Part shown: positions 14,820 through 22,547 of the stretch, piece after piece | Numbering within the stretch: position 1 is the stretch's first letter | Layout of the letters: the number at the start of each line of letters is the position of its first letter | DNA from: a virus | Virus record (IMG/VR): IMGVR_UViG_3300037099_000042 | Location: 1 to 60,012 of that record | DNA: 60,012 nt | Strand: one strand, 5' to 3' | Notes under the pieces: model-generated | What the model saw: the letters and a program-made list of their open reading frames with translations, nothing else | Told to the model about the DNA's origin: nothing | Databases searched by the model: none | Made by a program: the position numbers and the translations under genes

Positions 14820-15180
14820 ATGTCATGGACTGGATCGAAATCGAGCAAAACGGAAACGGCGACGGCATAGGCTACGGAAACGGCGACGGAAGCGGAAAAG
14901 GAAACGGCGACGGAAGCGGATACGTTTCAGGCGCAGGAAACGGCGCAGGAAACGGCTACGGAGACAACGACGGAGACGGCGCCGGCGCAGGCTACGGAGA
15001 AAACGACGGAGACGGAAAAGGAAACGGCTACGGAAACGACTACGGAAACGGCTTCGGAAACGGATGAATGTCATGGACTGGATCGAAATCGAGCAAAACG
15101 GAAACGGCGACGGCATAGGCTACGGAAACGGCGACGGAAACGGTTACGGCTACGGCTACGGCTACGGCTACAGAAAAGGG
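14736..15180 (+). repeat. Hexanucleotide array A (GGN-NAC units)
   Basis: Degenerate hexamers GG(C/A)(G/T/A)AC, coding Gly alternating with Asp, Tyr, Asn or Phe. The array is broken by two copies of a ~30-bp unique piece coding MDWIEIEQN (near 14825 and 15073), which is the start of gene Z at 16611. The two copies are 248 bp apart and continue identical into the hexamers, so a tandem duplication has occurred within the array. Confidence 0.85.
14816..15067 (+). CDS. Gene Z start fused to Gly-rich array (A2)
   Basis: 83 residues. It begins MNVMDWIEIEQN, matching the MSWIEIEQN start of gene Z (16611), then changes to GNGDGIGYGNGDGSGKGN-type repeats. It ends GNDYGNGFGNG like array A1. The ATG at 14825 may be the real start. 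This is a chimera of a gene's 5' end and hexamer repeats. Confidence 0.45.
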   Translation: MNVMDWIEIEQNGNGDGIGYGNGDGSGKGNGDGSGYVSGAGNGAGNGYGDNDGDGAGAGYGENDGDGKGNGYGNDYGNGFGNG

Positions 15181-15183
15181 TAA
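15064..15183 (+). CDS. Gene Z start fused to Gly-rich array (A3)
   Basis: 39 residues: MNVMDWIEIEQN again, then a short GNGDGNGYGYGYGYG stretch ending YRKG. Its stop and the AAAAGGG that precedes it also provide the ribosome site for gene Y1, which starts 5 bases later. Confidence 0.45.
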   Translation: MNVMDWIEIEQNGNGDGIGYGNGDGNGYGYGYGYGYRKG

Positions 15184-15187
15184 AATC

Positions 15188-15526
15188 ATGGACATCAACG
15201 AACTTACGATCGGACAAGCGAAAGAACTTGCCGCACTGTTGAATACTGGATCTACAAAAAACGGCGCTCATGCCTGGGAAATCGGGAAAAACTACCTCAT
15301 CCGAACAGTGACCATGATCGACACTGGCCGACTGGTGTTGGTGACCGAGCAGGAGCTGGTGCTGGACGAAGCCTCATGGATCGCCGACACCGGGCGCTTT
15401 AGTGATGCGTTAGAGACGTCGAATTTCACCGAAGTGGAGCCGTTCCCGAACGGTCGGGTTATCATCGGACGCGGCGCAATCATTGACGCTGTGTTGCTCC
15501 ACGATTTGCCCAGGAGCCAGAAATGA
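15188..15526 (+). CDS. Hypothetical protein Y, copy 1
   Basis: 112 residues: MDINELTIGQAKELAALL at the start, then KNYLIRTVTMIDTGRLVLVT, and GRGAIIDAVLLHDLPRSQK at the end. A second copy at 16134-16472 differs at only a few residues. This kind of small protein ('IGKNYLIRTVTMxxTGRL') occurs in many phages with unknown function. The ATGA overlap at the end couples it to the next repeat protein. Confidence 0.82.
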   Translation: MDINELTIGQAKELAALLNTGSTKNGAHAWEIGKNYLIRTVTMIDTGRLVLVTEQELVLDEASWIADTGRFSDALETSNFTEVEPFPNGRVIIGRGAIIDAVLLHDLPRSQK

Positions 15527-15882
15527 TCGCCGCAGTTTCTCGCGCAGGAGTTGATTCTGCATGGTCGGGGTCGCGTTCGGGTTCGGGTTCGGGGTCGTGG
15601 TCGGGGTCATGGTCATGGTCGGGAGCATGGTCGTGGTCGCGGTCGGGGTCGCGGTCGTGGTCGGGTTCGGGTTCGGTGTCGCGGTCGGGGGCGCGGTCGT
15701 GGTCATGGTCGGGTTCGGTGGCGGGTTCGGTGGCGCGGTCGTGGTCGGGTTCGGGTTCGGTGGCGGGGTCGCGGTCGCTGGCGCGGTCGCGGTCGGGTTC
15801 GCGGTCGCTGGCGCGGTCGCGGTCGTGGTCGGGTTCGGTGTCGGGGTCGAATGCCGAGAAGTGGGCAAACTATGTTCGGTGA
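15523..15882 (+). CDS. Ser-Gly/Arg/Trp repeat protein (array B)
   Basis: 119 residues. It starts MIAAVSRAGVDSAW, runs through about 48 dipeptides of Ser with Gly, Arg, Trp or Val, and ends NAEKWANYVR, the C-terminus of protein X. So its head is the natural gene downstream of Y (copy 2 at 16469), its middle is the array and its tail is borrowed from X. Confidence 0.45.
   Translation: MIAAVSRAGVDSAWSGSRSGSGSGSWSGSWSWSGAWSWSRSGSRSWSGSGSVSRSGARSWSWSGSVAGSVARSWSGSGSVAGSRSLARSRSGSRSLARSRSWSGSVSGSNAEKWANYVR
15564..15849 (+). repeat. Hexanucleotide array B (TCG-NGG units)
   Basis: Degenerate hexamers GGTC(G/A)(G/C/T) repeated about 47 times, for example GGTCGGGGTCGCGGTCGTGG. The longest simple array in the window. 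It is open in all three forward frames and in at least one reverse frame. Confidence 0.9.
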
Positions 15883-16129
15883 TGGCGAAAGCCCCGCCTT
15901 GACCGGCTACGGAAGAAACGGCGACGGCGACGGCTGCGGCTGCGGCTGCGGCTCCGGCGACGGAAACGGCTACGGCCACGGCGACAGCGACGGAAACGGC
16001 GACGGCTACAGGGACGTCTACGGCGACGGCTACGGCTACGGAACCGGCTACGGAAAAGGCGGCGGCGACGGCTACGGCGACGGAAACGGTTACGGCTACG
16101 GCTACGGCTACGGCTACAGAAAAGGGTAA
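15872..16129 (+). CDS. Gly-rich repeat protein (array C)
   Basis: 85 residues starting MFGDGESPALTGYG, the counterpart of the A1 mini-protein start, followed by GDGDGCGCGCGSGDGNGY-type units and ending GYGYGYGYGYRKG just like A3. It overlaps array B's frame at its start and supplies the ribosome site for Y copy 2. Confidence 0.45.
   Translation: MFGDGESPALTGYGRNGDGDGCGCGCGSGDGNGYGHGDSDGNGDGYRDVYGDGYGYGTGYGKGGGDGYGDGNGYGYGYGYGYRKG
15907..16126 (+). repeat. Hexanucleotide array C (GGN-NAC units)
   Basis: Same type as array A, with extra TGC, TCC and CAC second halves. Its last ~50 bases are identical to the end of array A. Confidence 0.85.
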
Positions 16130-16133
16130 AATC

Positions 16134-16472
16134 ATGGACATCAACGAACTTACGATCGGACAAGCTAAAGAACTTGCCGCACTGTTGAATACTGGATCTA
16201 CAAAAAACGGCGATCATGCCTGGGAAATCGGGAAAAACTACCTCATCCGCACCGTTACCATGATCGACACTGGCCGACTGGTGGCTGTGACCGAGCAGGA
16301 GTTGGTCCTCGAAGATGCCGCATGGATCGCCGACACCGGGCGTTTTAGTGATGCGTTGAAGACGTTGAATTTCACCGAAGTGGAGCCGTTCCCGAACGGT
16401 CGGGTAATCGTCGGACGTGGCGCAATCATTGACGCTGTGTTGCTCCACGATTTGCCCAGGAGCCAGAAATGA
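16134..16472 (+). CDS. Hypothetical protein Y, copy 2
   Basis: 112 residues, nearly identical to copy 1 (15188-15526), offset by 946 bp. Differences are conservative, such as KNGDHAW for KNGAHAW and LVAVT for LVLVT. Many are at third positions, so both copies have been under selection or split recently. Confidence 0.82.
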   Translation: MDINELTIGQAKELAALLNTGSTKNGDHAWEIGKNYLIRTVTMIDTGRLVAVTEQELVLEDAAWIADTGRFSDALKTLNFTEVEPFPNGRVIVGRGAIIDAVLLHDLPRSQK

Positions 16473-16582
16473 TCGCCGCAGTTTCTCGCGCAGGAGTTGA
16501 TTCTGCGTGGTCGCGGTCGTGGTCGTGGTCGCGGTCGTGGTCGTGGTCGCGGTCGGGATCGTGGTCGCGGTCGGGATCGTAA
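16469..16582 (+). CDS. Ser/Arg/Trp repeat mini-protein (array D)
   Basis: 37 residues: MIAAVSRAGVDSAW and then 12 dipeptides of Ser with Arg, Trp or Gly, ending at TAA 16580-16582. The same head as the array B protein, with a much shorter array. Overlaps the Y copy 2 stop (ATGA). Confidence 0.45.
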   Translation: MIAAVSRAGVDSAWSRSWSWSRSWSWSRSGSWSRSGS

Positions 16583-16610
16583 TTTCACCGATTGATCTGG
16601 AGGTTGCGCC

Positions 16611-16964
16611 ATGAGCTGGATCGAAATCGAGCAAAACAGCATCGTCATTGCCGGCTTGGAAATCGAAATCGATGTTCGCGCCGCCGGCTCCTACAGCCCA
16701 GGCTATCGCGGCGCTTGCGATCGCTATCAGCAGATCGAACCCGACGAGCCTGCATCGTTTGAGGTCAGCGCCGTCGAGTTTCGGACCAGCAAGCGGGACG
16801 CCACAACCAATGCGTGGGTTCCAACCAGCGACTGGCAAAGCATTCCGGTGGTCATGCTGCTGCCGGAGCACATGACCGCCATCGCCGACCAGTGCATCGC
16901 CTACCACCAGGATATGGACCAACGATCCCGCGAAGACGAGGCTGAAGCCCGGAGGGCAGCATGA
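16611..16964 (+). CDS. Hypothetical protein Z
   Basis: 117 residues starting MSWIEIEQNSIVIAG with a CTGGAGG ribosome site. Central ...GACDRYQQIEPDEPASFEV..., then HMTAIADQCIAYHQDMDQ. Soluble, family not recognised. Its first ten codons were copied twice into array A. It overlaps the next gene by 4 bases. Confidence 0.78.
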   Translation: MSWIEIEQNSIVIAGLEIEIDVRAAGSYSPGYRGACDRYQQIEPDEPASFEVSAVEFRTSKRDATTNAWVPTSDWQSIPVVMLLPEHMTAIADQCIAYHQDMDQRSREDEAEARRAA

Positions 16965-17155
16965 TGACCAGCGGAGACCACCAGCTTTCGGCGAACGCCG
17001 TCATGGAAGCTGCATTACGCAAGATCGCATACAAGCTCGACCAAAGCTACGGTCAGTTCAAGGACTCAGTCCCAAGGCTTTGCGCCGAAGATATTGCGGA
17101 GTCCTATACGATAGCCAGGGAAGCCATCGACGCACTAGAAACAGCGAGACGGTAA
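16961..17155 (+). CDS. Small hypothetical protein
   Basis: 64 residues, mostly helical (DHQLSANAVMEAALRKIAYK), start overlapping the stop of Z (ATGATGA). It ends 12 bases before the tRNA. No recognised domain. Confidence 0.65.
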   Translation: MMTSGDHQLSANAVMEAALRKIAYKLDQSYGQFKDSVPRLCAEDIAESYTIAREAIDALETARR

Positions 17156-17167
17156 ATAGTACAGAAT

Positions 17168-17253
17168 GCGCGCTTGGCGAAATAGGTAGACGCATCGGAC
17201 TTAAAATCCGATTCCTCATGGAGTGCTCGGTTCGAGTCCGGCAGCGCGCACCA
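17168..17253 (+). tRNA. tRNA-Leu (anticodon UAA)
   Basis: 86 nt including an encoded CCA. The acceptor stem GCGCGCT pairs with AGCGCGC. The anticodon stem TCGGA/TCCGA holds the loop CTTAAAA, with anticodon TAA. There is a long variable arm, as expected for Leu, and the T-loop is TTCGAGT. One T-stem pair (C-C at the stem base) is mismatched. It reads the UUA codon, which is rare in high-GC hosts. Confidence 0.93.
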
Positions 17254-17310
17254 CCACCCCCCAAACTCAGCCGGGGCTTCGGCTCCGGCACTTTTCCCCA
17301 GGAGGCTGCC

Positions 17311-17463
17311 ATGAACGACTTCACCCTAAAGCTCAAGGGCCGCGAGTTTGTCCTAAACAGCGGCGTCGTTTTTATCTCGCTCGGGACGGTGCGTCTGACC
17401 GACTTGCTCACCATGGGGCTGGTGCCGGTGCCGGGCAGCCGAGGGCGGTGGGTGTGGGGATGA
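17311..17463 (+). CDS. Small hypothetical protein
   Basis: 50 residues, starting MNDFTLKLKGREFVLNSG after a strong CAGGAGG ribosome site. It has a hydrophobic centre and a basic end. It overlaps the next gene by ATGA. Confidence 0.65.
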   Translation: MNDFTLKLKGREFVLNSGVVFISLGTVRLTDLLTMGLVPVPGSRGRWVWG

Positions 17464-17648
17464 TGAAGTCCTCTGGTGCAAGCGACATCGTTGATATTGA
17501 TCTCGATGTCATTACAGAAACCGAGAAAGCATACCGCGTCAGTAATAGCGAAAGGAGGTTTTGGCTCCCAAAGTCTCAAGTCGAATATGACGGCGCAAGG
17601 ACGTTCTCAATGCCGGAATGGCTGGCCCATGAGAAGGAGTTGATCTGA
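17460..17648 (+). CDS. Small hypothetical protein
   Basis: 62 residues. DIVDIDLDVITETEKAYRV and SNSERRFWLPKSQVEYD resemble short phage proteins that are widespread and uncharacterised. The start overlaps the stop of the previous gene. Its end touches the next start (17648). Confidence 0.7.
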   Translation: MMKSSGASDIVDIDLDVITETEKAYRVSNSERRFWLPKSQVEYDGARTFSMPEWLAHEKELI

Positions 17649-17863
17649 TGATGGTAACGAACACGCCGACCCGCAGGGCGGATCGGAAGCCCGCCCATCC
17701 CGCCGCAAAAGCTATGGCGGAGTGTGTTGTTTCTGATCATCCTAACCTCACTTGGAATAGCGTATCAGAAGAGATCAGGACGGCATTGATTAACCAAGCC
17801 GATAGGGTGATCGCTGCGCTAGATGTCGCAGGATGGTTAATCGTGCCTAATGATGGAGGTTAG
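17648..17863 (+). CDS. Small hypothetical protein
   Basis: 71 residues. After a basic N-terminus it reads AKAMAECVVSDHPNLTWNSV and ALINQADRVIAALDVAGWLI. The ATG at 17648 follows GAAGGAG. No family recognised. Confidence 0.68.
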   Translation: MMVTNTPTRRADRKPAHPAAKAMAECVVSDHPNLTWNSVSEEIRTALINQADRVIAALDVAGWLIVPNDGG

Positions 17864-17867
17864 CATC

Positions 17868-18047
17868 ATGCACAAACCAGACTTCACCGGATGGGAATGG
17901 TGGGCGGCTTTATCTTGGCATGTGATAGCCAACTATAAAGCGTCTACGGAAGAACTGCGCAGCTTTGAGTTCCCCGTGGTGCCGTCAAAACAGTTGCCGC
18001 CGACGGAATACGACTCTTTCGTTATTCACGAAAAAGCGGAGTGCTGA
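17868..18047 (+). CDS. Small hypothetical protein
   Basis: 59 residues, MHKPDFTGWEWWAALSWHV at the start, with four Trp residues in the first 20. The ribosome site TGGAGG lies 8 bases upstream and decides this start over the one 18 bases earlier. Function unknown. Confidence 0.65.
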   Translation: MHKPDFTGWEWWAALSWHVIANYKASTEELRSFEFPVVPSKQLPPTEYDSFVIHEKAEC

Positions 18048-18051
18048 AACG

Positions 18052-18555
18052 ATGACCTACATCACCGACCGCCGCCGCGTCGAGATCGCGGCAATCCCGC
18101 TACTGTTCCTCAAGGTCGCGTCCCGCATCGCTGTTCATTGCGTCGAGATCGGCGAGTGCGAGCGTGCCGAAGACCACACCGAACTCGGGCCGGCGATGCA
18201 CTATCTCGGCCTGGCTGCGGCCGAGGCATTACTCGATGGCCGTGACCGCCAGTCCGCCGATAAGTTGCTGCGCCGATCCAGCCGTCTCGCCAAAGACCTG
18301 ATGGAGAACAAGGCCCGCACGGGGGTTCTTCCGGCCTATCGGCACGCACAGCGCTTACTGACCGAGTTGCTGGAGAGCGAGCGGCTGGTCCTCTACGCCG
18401 GATCGTCGTTCGACCACGGATATGAGTTGCTCGACGCCGCAATCCTGTCCGAGCCGGCGAATGCTGAGGATCTGGAGCAAATCGACAAGTCCGCAACCAA
18501 ATCCGCGCGGCGCACGCTGCGGCGGATCGAGGAGAAGGGGCATTTCCATGCCTGA
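18052..18555 (+). CDS. Hypothetical helical protein
   Basis: 167 residues, rich in Ala, Leu, Glu and Arg, predicted to be almost all helix (AMHYLGLAAAEALLDGRDRQ; RHAQRLLTELLESERLVLYA). No recognised domain. It overlaps the following nuclease gene by 8 bases, so it may work with the recombination genes downstream. Confidence 0.72.
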   Translation: MTYITDRRRVEIAAIPLLFLKVASRIAVHCVEIGECERAEDHTELGPAMHYLGLAAAEALLDGRDRQSADKLLRRSSRLAKDLMENKARTGVLPAYRHAQRLLTELLESERLVLYAGSSFDHGYELLDAAILSEPANAEDLEQIDKSATKSARRTLRRIEEKGHFHA

Positions 18556-19534
18556 TACCGCCCAAACCCGCCAGCCGCTCATTACGGTTCCTGGCGGCTA
18601 TCCCGACATCCCGCCCGCCACCTACCACTCGCCCGGCATCACCCCCACCCCGGCCCTGTCGGCATCGTTGGCGGCGGCTCTGGCGGACCCGGACGGTTGC
18701 CCAGCCCTTGCCTGGGTGGACAGCCCGCTCAATCCCAATCGCCCCGAGCGCGAGACGGACGCCATGCGCATGGGCACCGGCGCCCACATGGCGCTACTGG
18801 AGCCGGCCCGGTTCGAGACCGCCGTCAAGGTCATCGCGGGCGGATTCACTAAAAAGGGCGATTGGTCCGAGGGGTGGGTTTGCGAAGACGCAAAGTCCCA
18901 GGTCGCCGCCGCCCGCGCCGCTGGCATCGTGCCCATGAAGCAAGACGAACACGACCGCATTCTCCAGATGCGCCTTGCGCTCCGCAACCAACTCCCCGGC
19001 GTCCCGTTCCGCACGGTGGACGAGGTACTCGACGGCGTATTCGATGGCGGACAGCCCGAGTTCTCGATGTTCTGGCAGGAGCCGGATCGCGACGGTATCT
19101 GGTGCAAGGCCCGCGTCGATTACATGCATACCCTGCCCGATGGCCGGCTGCTCATGATCGACTACAAGGCCACCGCCGACGTGACGACTGATTTCTTCTC
19201 CCGGCAGATCAATGACCGAGGTCACCACATCCGGGGCGCCCACTATCTCCGGGCCGGTGAAATGGCGATCGGACGCCATCCCGATCTTTACCTCTATGTC
19301 TGCCAGATGACCAAATTTCCGTTCCTCGCGCGGGCGTTCGAGGTTGACCCGAACGACCTGGAAACCGGCCGGAACCAATGGCTGTTCGCCACGCAGAAGT
19401 TCGCCGAGTGCATGAAGTCTGCCATCTGGCCGTCGTTCCGGAGCCACCCGCGCCGGGCCACCGTGGTTTCCATGCCGACCTGGGCGCGGATGAAGATTGA
19501 CGCGGCGCATGATGCCGCTGTGGGAGGTGCGTGA
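18548..19534 (+). CDS. RecE-like exonuclease, DUF3799/PDDEXK family
   Basis: 328 residues. YHSPGITPTPALSASLAAAL at the N-terminus, then MRMGTGAHMALLEPARFE, and a catalytic LPDGRLLMIDYKATADV (D-x-K) fit the PDDEXK nuclease domain of exonuclease VIII (RecE). It would digest one strand from double-strand ends for single-strand annealing recombination. The next gene encodes the likely ATPase/annealing partner. The stop overlaps that gene's start. Confidence 0.88.
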   Translation: MPDTAQTRQPLITVPGGYPDIPPATYHSPGITPTPALSASLAAALADPDGCPALAWVDSPLNPNRPERETDAMRMGTGAHMALLEPARFETAVKVIAGGFTKKGDWSEGWVCEDAKSQVAAARAAGIVPMKQDEHDRILQMRLALRNQLPGVPFRTVDEVLDGVFDGGQPEFSMFWQEPDRDGIWCKARVDYMHTLPDGRLLMIDYKATADVTTDFFSRQINDRGHHIRGAHYLRAGEMAIGRHPDLYLYVCQMTKFPFLARAFEVDPNDLETGRNQWLFATQKFAECMKSAIWPSFRSHPRRATVVSMPTWARMKIDAAHDAAVGGA

Positions 19535-20541
19535 TGGGAATACTTCAAATAGAGCCGGTTTCCAGGTCGGGGATGAAGCTGTTGATCAGCCTCTATGGCC
19601 TGAGCGAGACCGGAAAGACGCTGTCCGCCCTCAAGCTGGCCGCCGGCATTGAGCCGAACCCGGCCAAGCGCATGATGCTGGACACGGAAGGCGGTCAGCG
19701 CGGCCGGGCCTATGTCGATCTGATCGCGGGTGGGTATCTGTATGGCGCGCTCACGCCGCCGTTCACGCCCGAACGGTACATCGAGGCGCTGAACGAAATT
19801 GAGGAGCACGGCGTCAATGTATTGGTGATCGACAGCGTGTCGCACGCCTGGTTTGCCGAGGGCGGTGTCCTCGATATGGTCGAGGCCGCGACCGAGAAGA
19901 ACGATATGGCGAAGTGGGCGAAGCCCAAGCGCCGTCTTGGTAAGATGACCCGCCGTATGTTGTCTTCCGATATGCACATCATCCTGTGCAGCCGGGCCAA
20001 ACAGCCGCTCATTGAAGAGTACGTTGATGGACGCAAGAAGTTGACCCTTGGCCCCGTCGTTCCAGTTCAGGAAAAGACGCTTCGCTATGACATGACGATT
20101 ATGGCGCAGATGCTCGGTGACGGACGGTTCACCATCGCTGCCCCCGCCGGTAAATGCCCCGGATCACTGCGGCCGGCATTCGCCACCGAACTGATGAATG
20201 AGGCGATGGGTCAAAAATTGGCATCGTGGGTCTCCGGCGGTGAGTTCAAGACGGCCGGAGACCGGCATATCGAGATTGAGGCGCGCGAGGTGGCTGAACG
20301 CGGCACCGACGCATTTCGCGCATGGTGGAAGGCCGCGGCGCCCGGCCATCGCGACCACCTGAAACCGATGATGGCGAATTTCCAGTCTATCGCCAAAGCG
20401 GCTGACGATGACGCCGAAGCGCTCCGGCGTGGCGAAGGGAATGATGACGATTCCGACGCCGGGGGCGCGCCATTCCAGATGCCAACCTCTGTTTCGACCG
20501 ACCCGGACGGATACCCGGCGACCGCCCATAACCAAGGATAG
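19534..20541 (+). CDS. AAA/RecA-like ATPase (Sak4-like recombination protein)
   Basis: 335 residues. Walker A is YGLSETGKTLSALKLA, DTEGGQRG follows, and Walker B is VLVIDSVSH; IILCSRAKQ is a probable sensor. This is the RecA-core NTPase form (AAA_24) shared by phage Sak4 single-strand annealing proteins. Its position directly after a RecE-like nuclease supports that role. The C-terminal 100 residues are a charged tail ending in an acidic, disordered stretch. Confidence 0.85.
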   Translation: MGILQIEPVSRSGMKLLISLYGLSETGKTLSALKLAAGIEPNPAKRMMLDTEGGQRGRAYVDLIAGGYLYGALTPPFTPERYIEALNEIEEHGVNVLVIDSVSHAWFAEGGVLDMVEAATEKNDMAKWAKPKRRLGKMTRRMLSSDMHIILCSRAKQPLIEEYVDGRKKLTLGPVVPVQEKTLRYDMTIMAQMLGDGRFTIAAPAGKCPGSLRPAFATELMNEAMGQKLASWVSGGEFKTAGDRHIEIEAREVAERGTDAFRAWWKAAAPGHRDHLKPMMANFQSIAKAADDDAEALRRGEGNDDDSDAGGAPFQMPTSVSTDPDGYPATAHNQG

Positions 20542-20552
20542 GACATCGAACA

Positions 20553-20783
20553 ATGATGACCGAAGAGCAGGCCAAGACGAAGTGGTGCCCGAATGCCCGG
20601 CATGTGACGGAAGACGATGTTGGAATGCCGGTGGCGAACCGCTGTGGAGAACCGTGGAATGACGGTGGAATAACTGGCCTTCCATGGAATAAGTGCGTCG
20701 CCTCCGATTGCATGGCATGGCGATTCACCAGGCACATCCCGCTCGCTGGCTACTGCGGCGCGTTCGGCCGCCCGGAGAACTGA
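20553..20783 (+). CDS. Small hypothetical Cys-containing protein
   Basis: 76 residues. KTKWCPNARHV, then VANRCGEPW and NKCVASDCMAWRF, then GYCGAFGRPEN, with five cysteines that could bind metal. Small proteins of this kind often follow recombination genes in phages. It ends just before the left end of an IS200/IS605 element. Confidence 0.72.
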   Translation: MMTEEQAKTKWCPNARHVTEDDVGMPVANRCGEPWNDGGITGLPWNKCVASDCMAWRFTRHIPLAGYCGAFGRPEN

Positions 20784-20824
20784 TCCAAATTTTAGCGACG
20801 CAAACCCGGTCGTTCAGGGCCGGG

Positions 20825-21307
20825 TTAGTCGCGTCCGGTTTGCTTCCGCTTGCGCGGCCCTCTAACGGTGTCTGAGCGTTTCTTGCGACCAGTCTCCGTC
20901 GTCTCGTCCCGCTGTTGGGCGACGTACTGAGCGATCACGCTCAGAGGCGCGCCGCCACAGGACGCGGCGAAGTAGCTTGGCGACCAGAGGTGCCCACCCC
21001 AGAGCTTCTTGGTCACTTCCGGAAACTTGTGTTTTCGTAGAAGTCGGCTTGAGACGCCTTTGAGGCTGTTCACCATCTTGGAAAGTTGGACGGTCGGCGG
21101 GTACTCGATCAGCAGGTGAACGTGGTCATCCTCGCCGTTGGCCTCTTTCAGGACGGAGTTGAACTCGGCGCAGACGCCGCGAAAGGCGTCGTTCAGGACC
21201 GCGTGCGCACGGTCAGTTAGGACGCCACGCCGGTACTTGGTGACGAATACCAAATGAACATGCAGGGCGCTTACCACGCTGCGACCCCGCCGATATTCTA
21301 ATTCCAT
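20825..21307 (-). CDS. tnpA: Y1-HUH transposase TnpA (IS200/IS605)
   Basis: 160 residues. The HUH motif is in GEDDHVHLLIEYPP, and the catalytic Tyr in VIAQYVAQQ. HLVFVTKYRRGVL near the N-terminus and SPSYFAASCGG are also typical. It cuts and rejoins single-stranded element ends. Start ATG 21307 chosen to match the family's MELEYRRG beginning. A 25-residue basic C-terminal tail is longer than usual. Confidence 0.93.
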   Translation of the reverse strand: MELEYRRGRSVVSALHVHLVFVTKYRRGVLTDRAHAVLNDAFRGVCAEFNSVLKEANGEDDHVHLLIEYPPTVQLSKMVNSLKGVSSRLLRKHKFPEVTKKLWGGHLWSPSYFAASCGGAPLSVIAQYVAQQRDETTETGRKKRSDTVRGPRKRKQTGRD

Positions 21308-21347
21308 GGGCTTGACTCCTGTCGTTAGACCGACTATACTACAACCC

Positions 21348-22547
21348 ATGAAGACGCTCAAGGCATACCGCTATCGCGTGTACCCAACCCCCGAACAGGA
21401 AATCCTGTTTCGGCAAACGGTCGGGGGTTGCCGGCTCGTCTACAACCTCGCCCTGGACCAGCGGAAGCTCAACTGGCATCGGAGCAAGCCGCTTCGGCTG
21501 ACCAGCTACGACCAGATTAAAGAGTTGCCGGCACTGAAGGACGAAGTGCCGTTTCTGCGCGACGTGCCGAACCATCCGTTGCAGCAGGCGATTGTCGATC
21601 TCGACAAGGCGTTCAAGAACTTCTTCGAAGGTCGGGCGGCCTATCCCCAGTTCCGCAAGCGCGGCGACCGGGACAGCTTCCGCTATCCCGATCCGAAGCA
21701 GTTCAAGATTGCGTCGGAGCGCATCTTCCTGCCCAAGGCGGGATGGGTCAGTTGGGTGCAGCATCGTCCTGTTCAGGGCACGCCCAAGACGGCGACGGTC
21801 TCCCGCACGGCGGATGCTTGGTTCGTCTCGATCCAGTGCGAGGTTGAGGCCGCCGACCCGGTCCCGGTGACGGGCGCTGCGGTCGGGATCGACCTTGGTG
21901 TTGCCAAGCCGATGGCCCTGTCTACCGGCGAGATCATCATGCTTCCCCGCACGACGGAGACGGAACGGCGGCGCCTCGGCACCCTGCAACAGCGGGTTGC
22001 CCGGCGGACAAAGGGATCACGAAACCGGCGCAAGGCTCAGGTGGCCGTCGCCCGGTATCAGGCGAGACTGGCGCGGCGTCGGAAAGACGCTGCCCATAAG
22101 GCAACCACGAGGATCGCCAAAAGCCACGGCGTCATCTTCGTTGAAAACTTGAAGGTGCGCAACATGACGGCGAGTGCGGCGGGCACGGTCGAAGAGCCGG
22201 GACGGAATGTCCGGGCCAAGTCCGGGCTGAACCGCAGCATGCTCGACGTGGCACCTTCGCAAATCAGGCAAATGCTGGAATATAAGTCGGTCTGGTACGG
22301 CTCAACCGTTATTGCCGTCCCGCCAGCCTATACCAGCCAGCGGTGCAGTCATTGCGGCTTTGTCCATCCGGACAACCGCATCACTCAGGCCGAGTTCGTG
22401 TGCCGCTCTTGCGGCTACACTGAAAACGCCGACGTGAACGCTGCCTGCAATATCCTTCAGCTTGGAACCGGAGGACTTCCGGGGATGGTCTGCGAATCGA
22501 ACCGTGCTACAGGTCGGAAGCAGAAACAGCAGCGCCGCAAGGCGTGA
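21348..22547 (+). CDS. tnpB: TnpB RNA-guided nuclease (IS605-type element)
   Basis: 399 residues. RuvC residues D182 (AVGIDLGVAKP), E266 (VIFVENLKV) and D362 (ADVNAACNIL) and the zinc motif CSHCG...CRSCG are intact. The scaffold hairpin lies at the 3' end and the predicted guide is AATGCCTATCACCGAA, the start of the next phage gene. It is the most diverged from the solo TnpBs of this genome by its central region. Confidence 0.94.
   Translation: MKTLKAYRYRVYPTPEQEILFRQTVGGCRLVYNLALDQRKLNWHRSKPLRLTSYDQIKELPALKDEVPFLRDVPNHPLQQAIVDLDKAFKNFFEGRAAYPQFRKRGDRDSFRYPDPKQFKIASERIFLPKAGWVSWVQHRPVQGTPKTATVSRTADAWFVSIQCEVEAADPVPVTGAAVGIDLGVAKPMALSTGEIIMLPRTTETERRRLGTLQQRVARRTKGSRNRRKAQVAVARYQARLARRRKDAAHKATTRIAKSHGVIFVENLKVRNMTASAAGTVEEPGRNVRAKSGLNRSMLDVAPSQIRQMLEYKSVWYGSTVIAVPPAYTSQRCSHCGFVHPDNRITQAEFVCRSCGYTENADVNAACNILQLGTGGLPGMVCESNRATGRKQKQQRRKA

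Noticed and set aside
15410-16144. Leftward Val-Ala/Pro-Thr repeat frame
   Set aside because: Hexamer arrays are open in nearly every frame, so length alone is no evidence; no ribosome site was seen.
14736-16580. Arrays as a CRISPR array
   Set aside because: Units are 6 bp, degenerate and contiguous, with no spacers and no cas genes.
15870-16922. Leftward 350-codon frame through array C and gene Y
   Set aside because: It consists mostly of array-derived Arg-Ser repeats and the complement of gene Y; the forward genes have starts, ribosome sites and duplication support.
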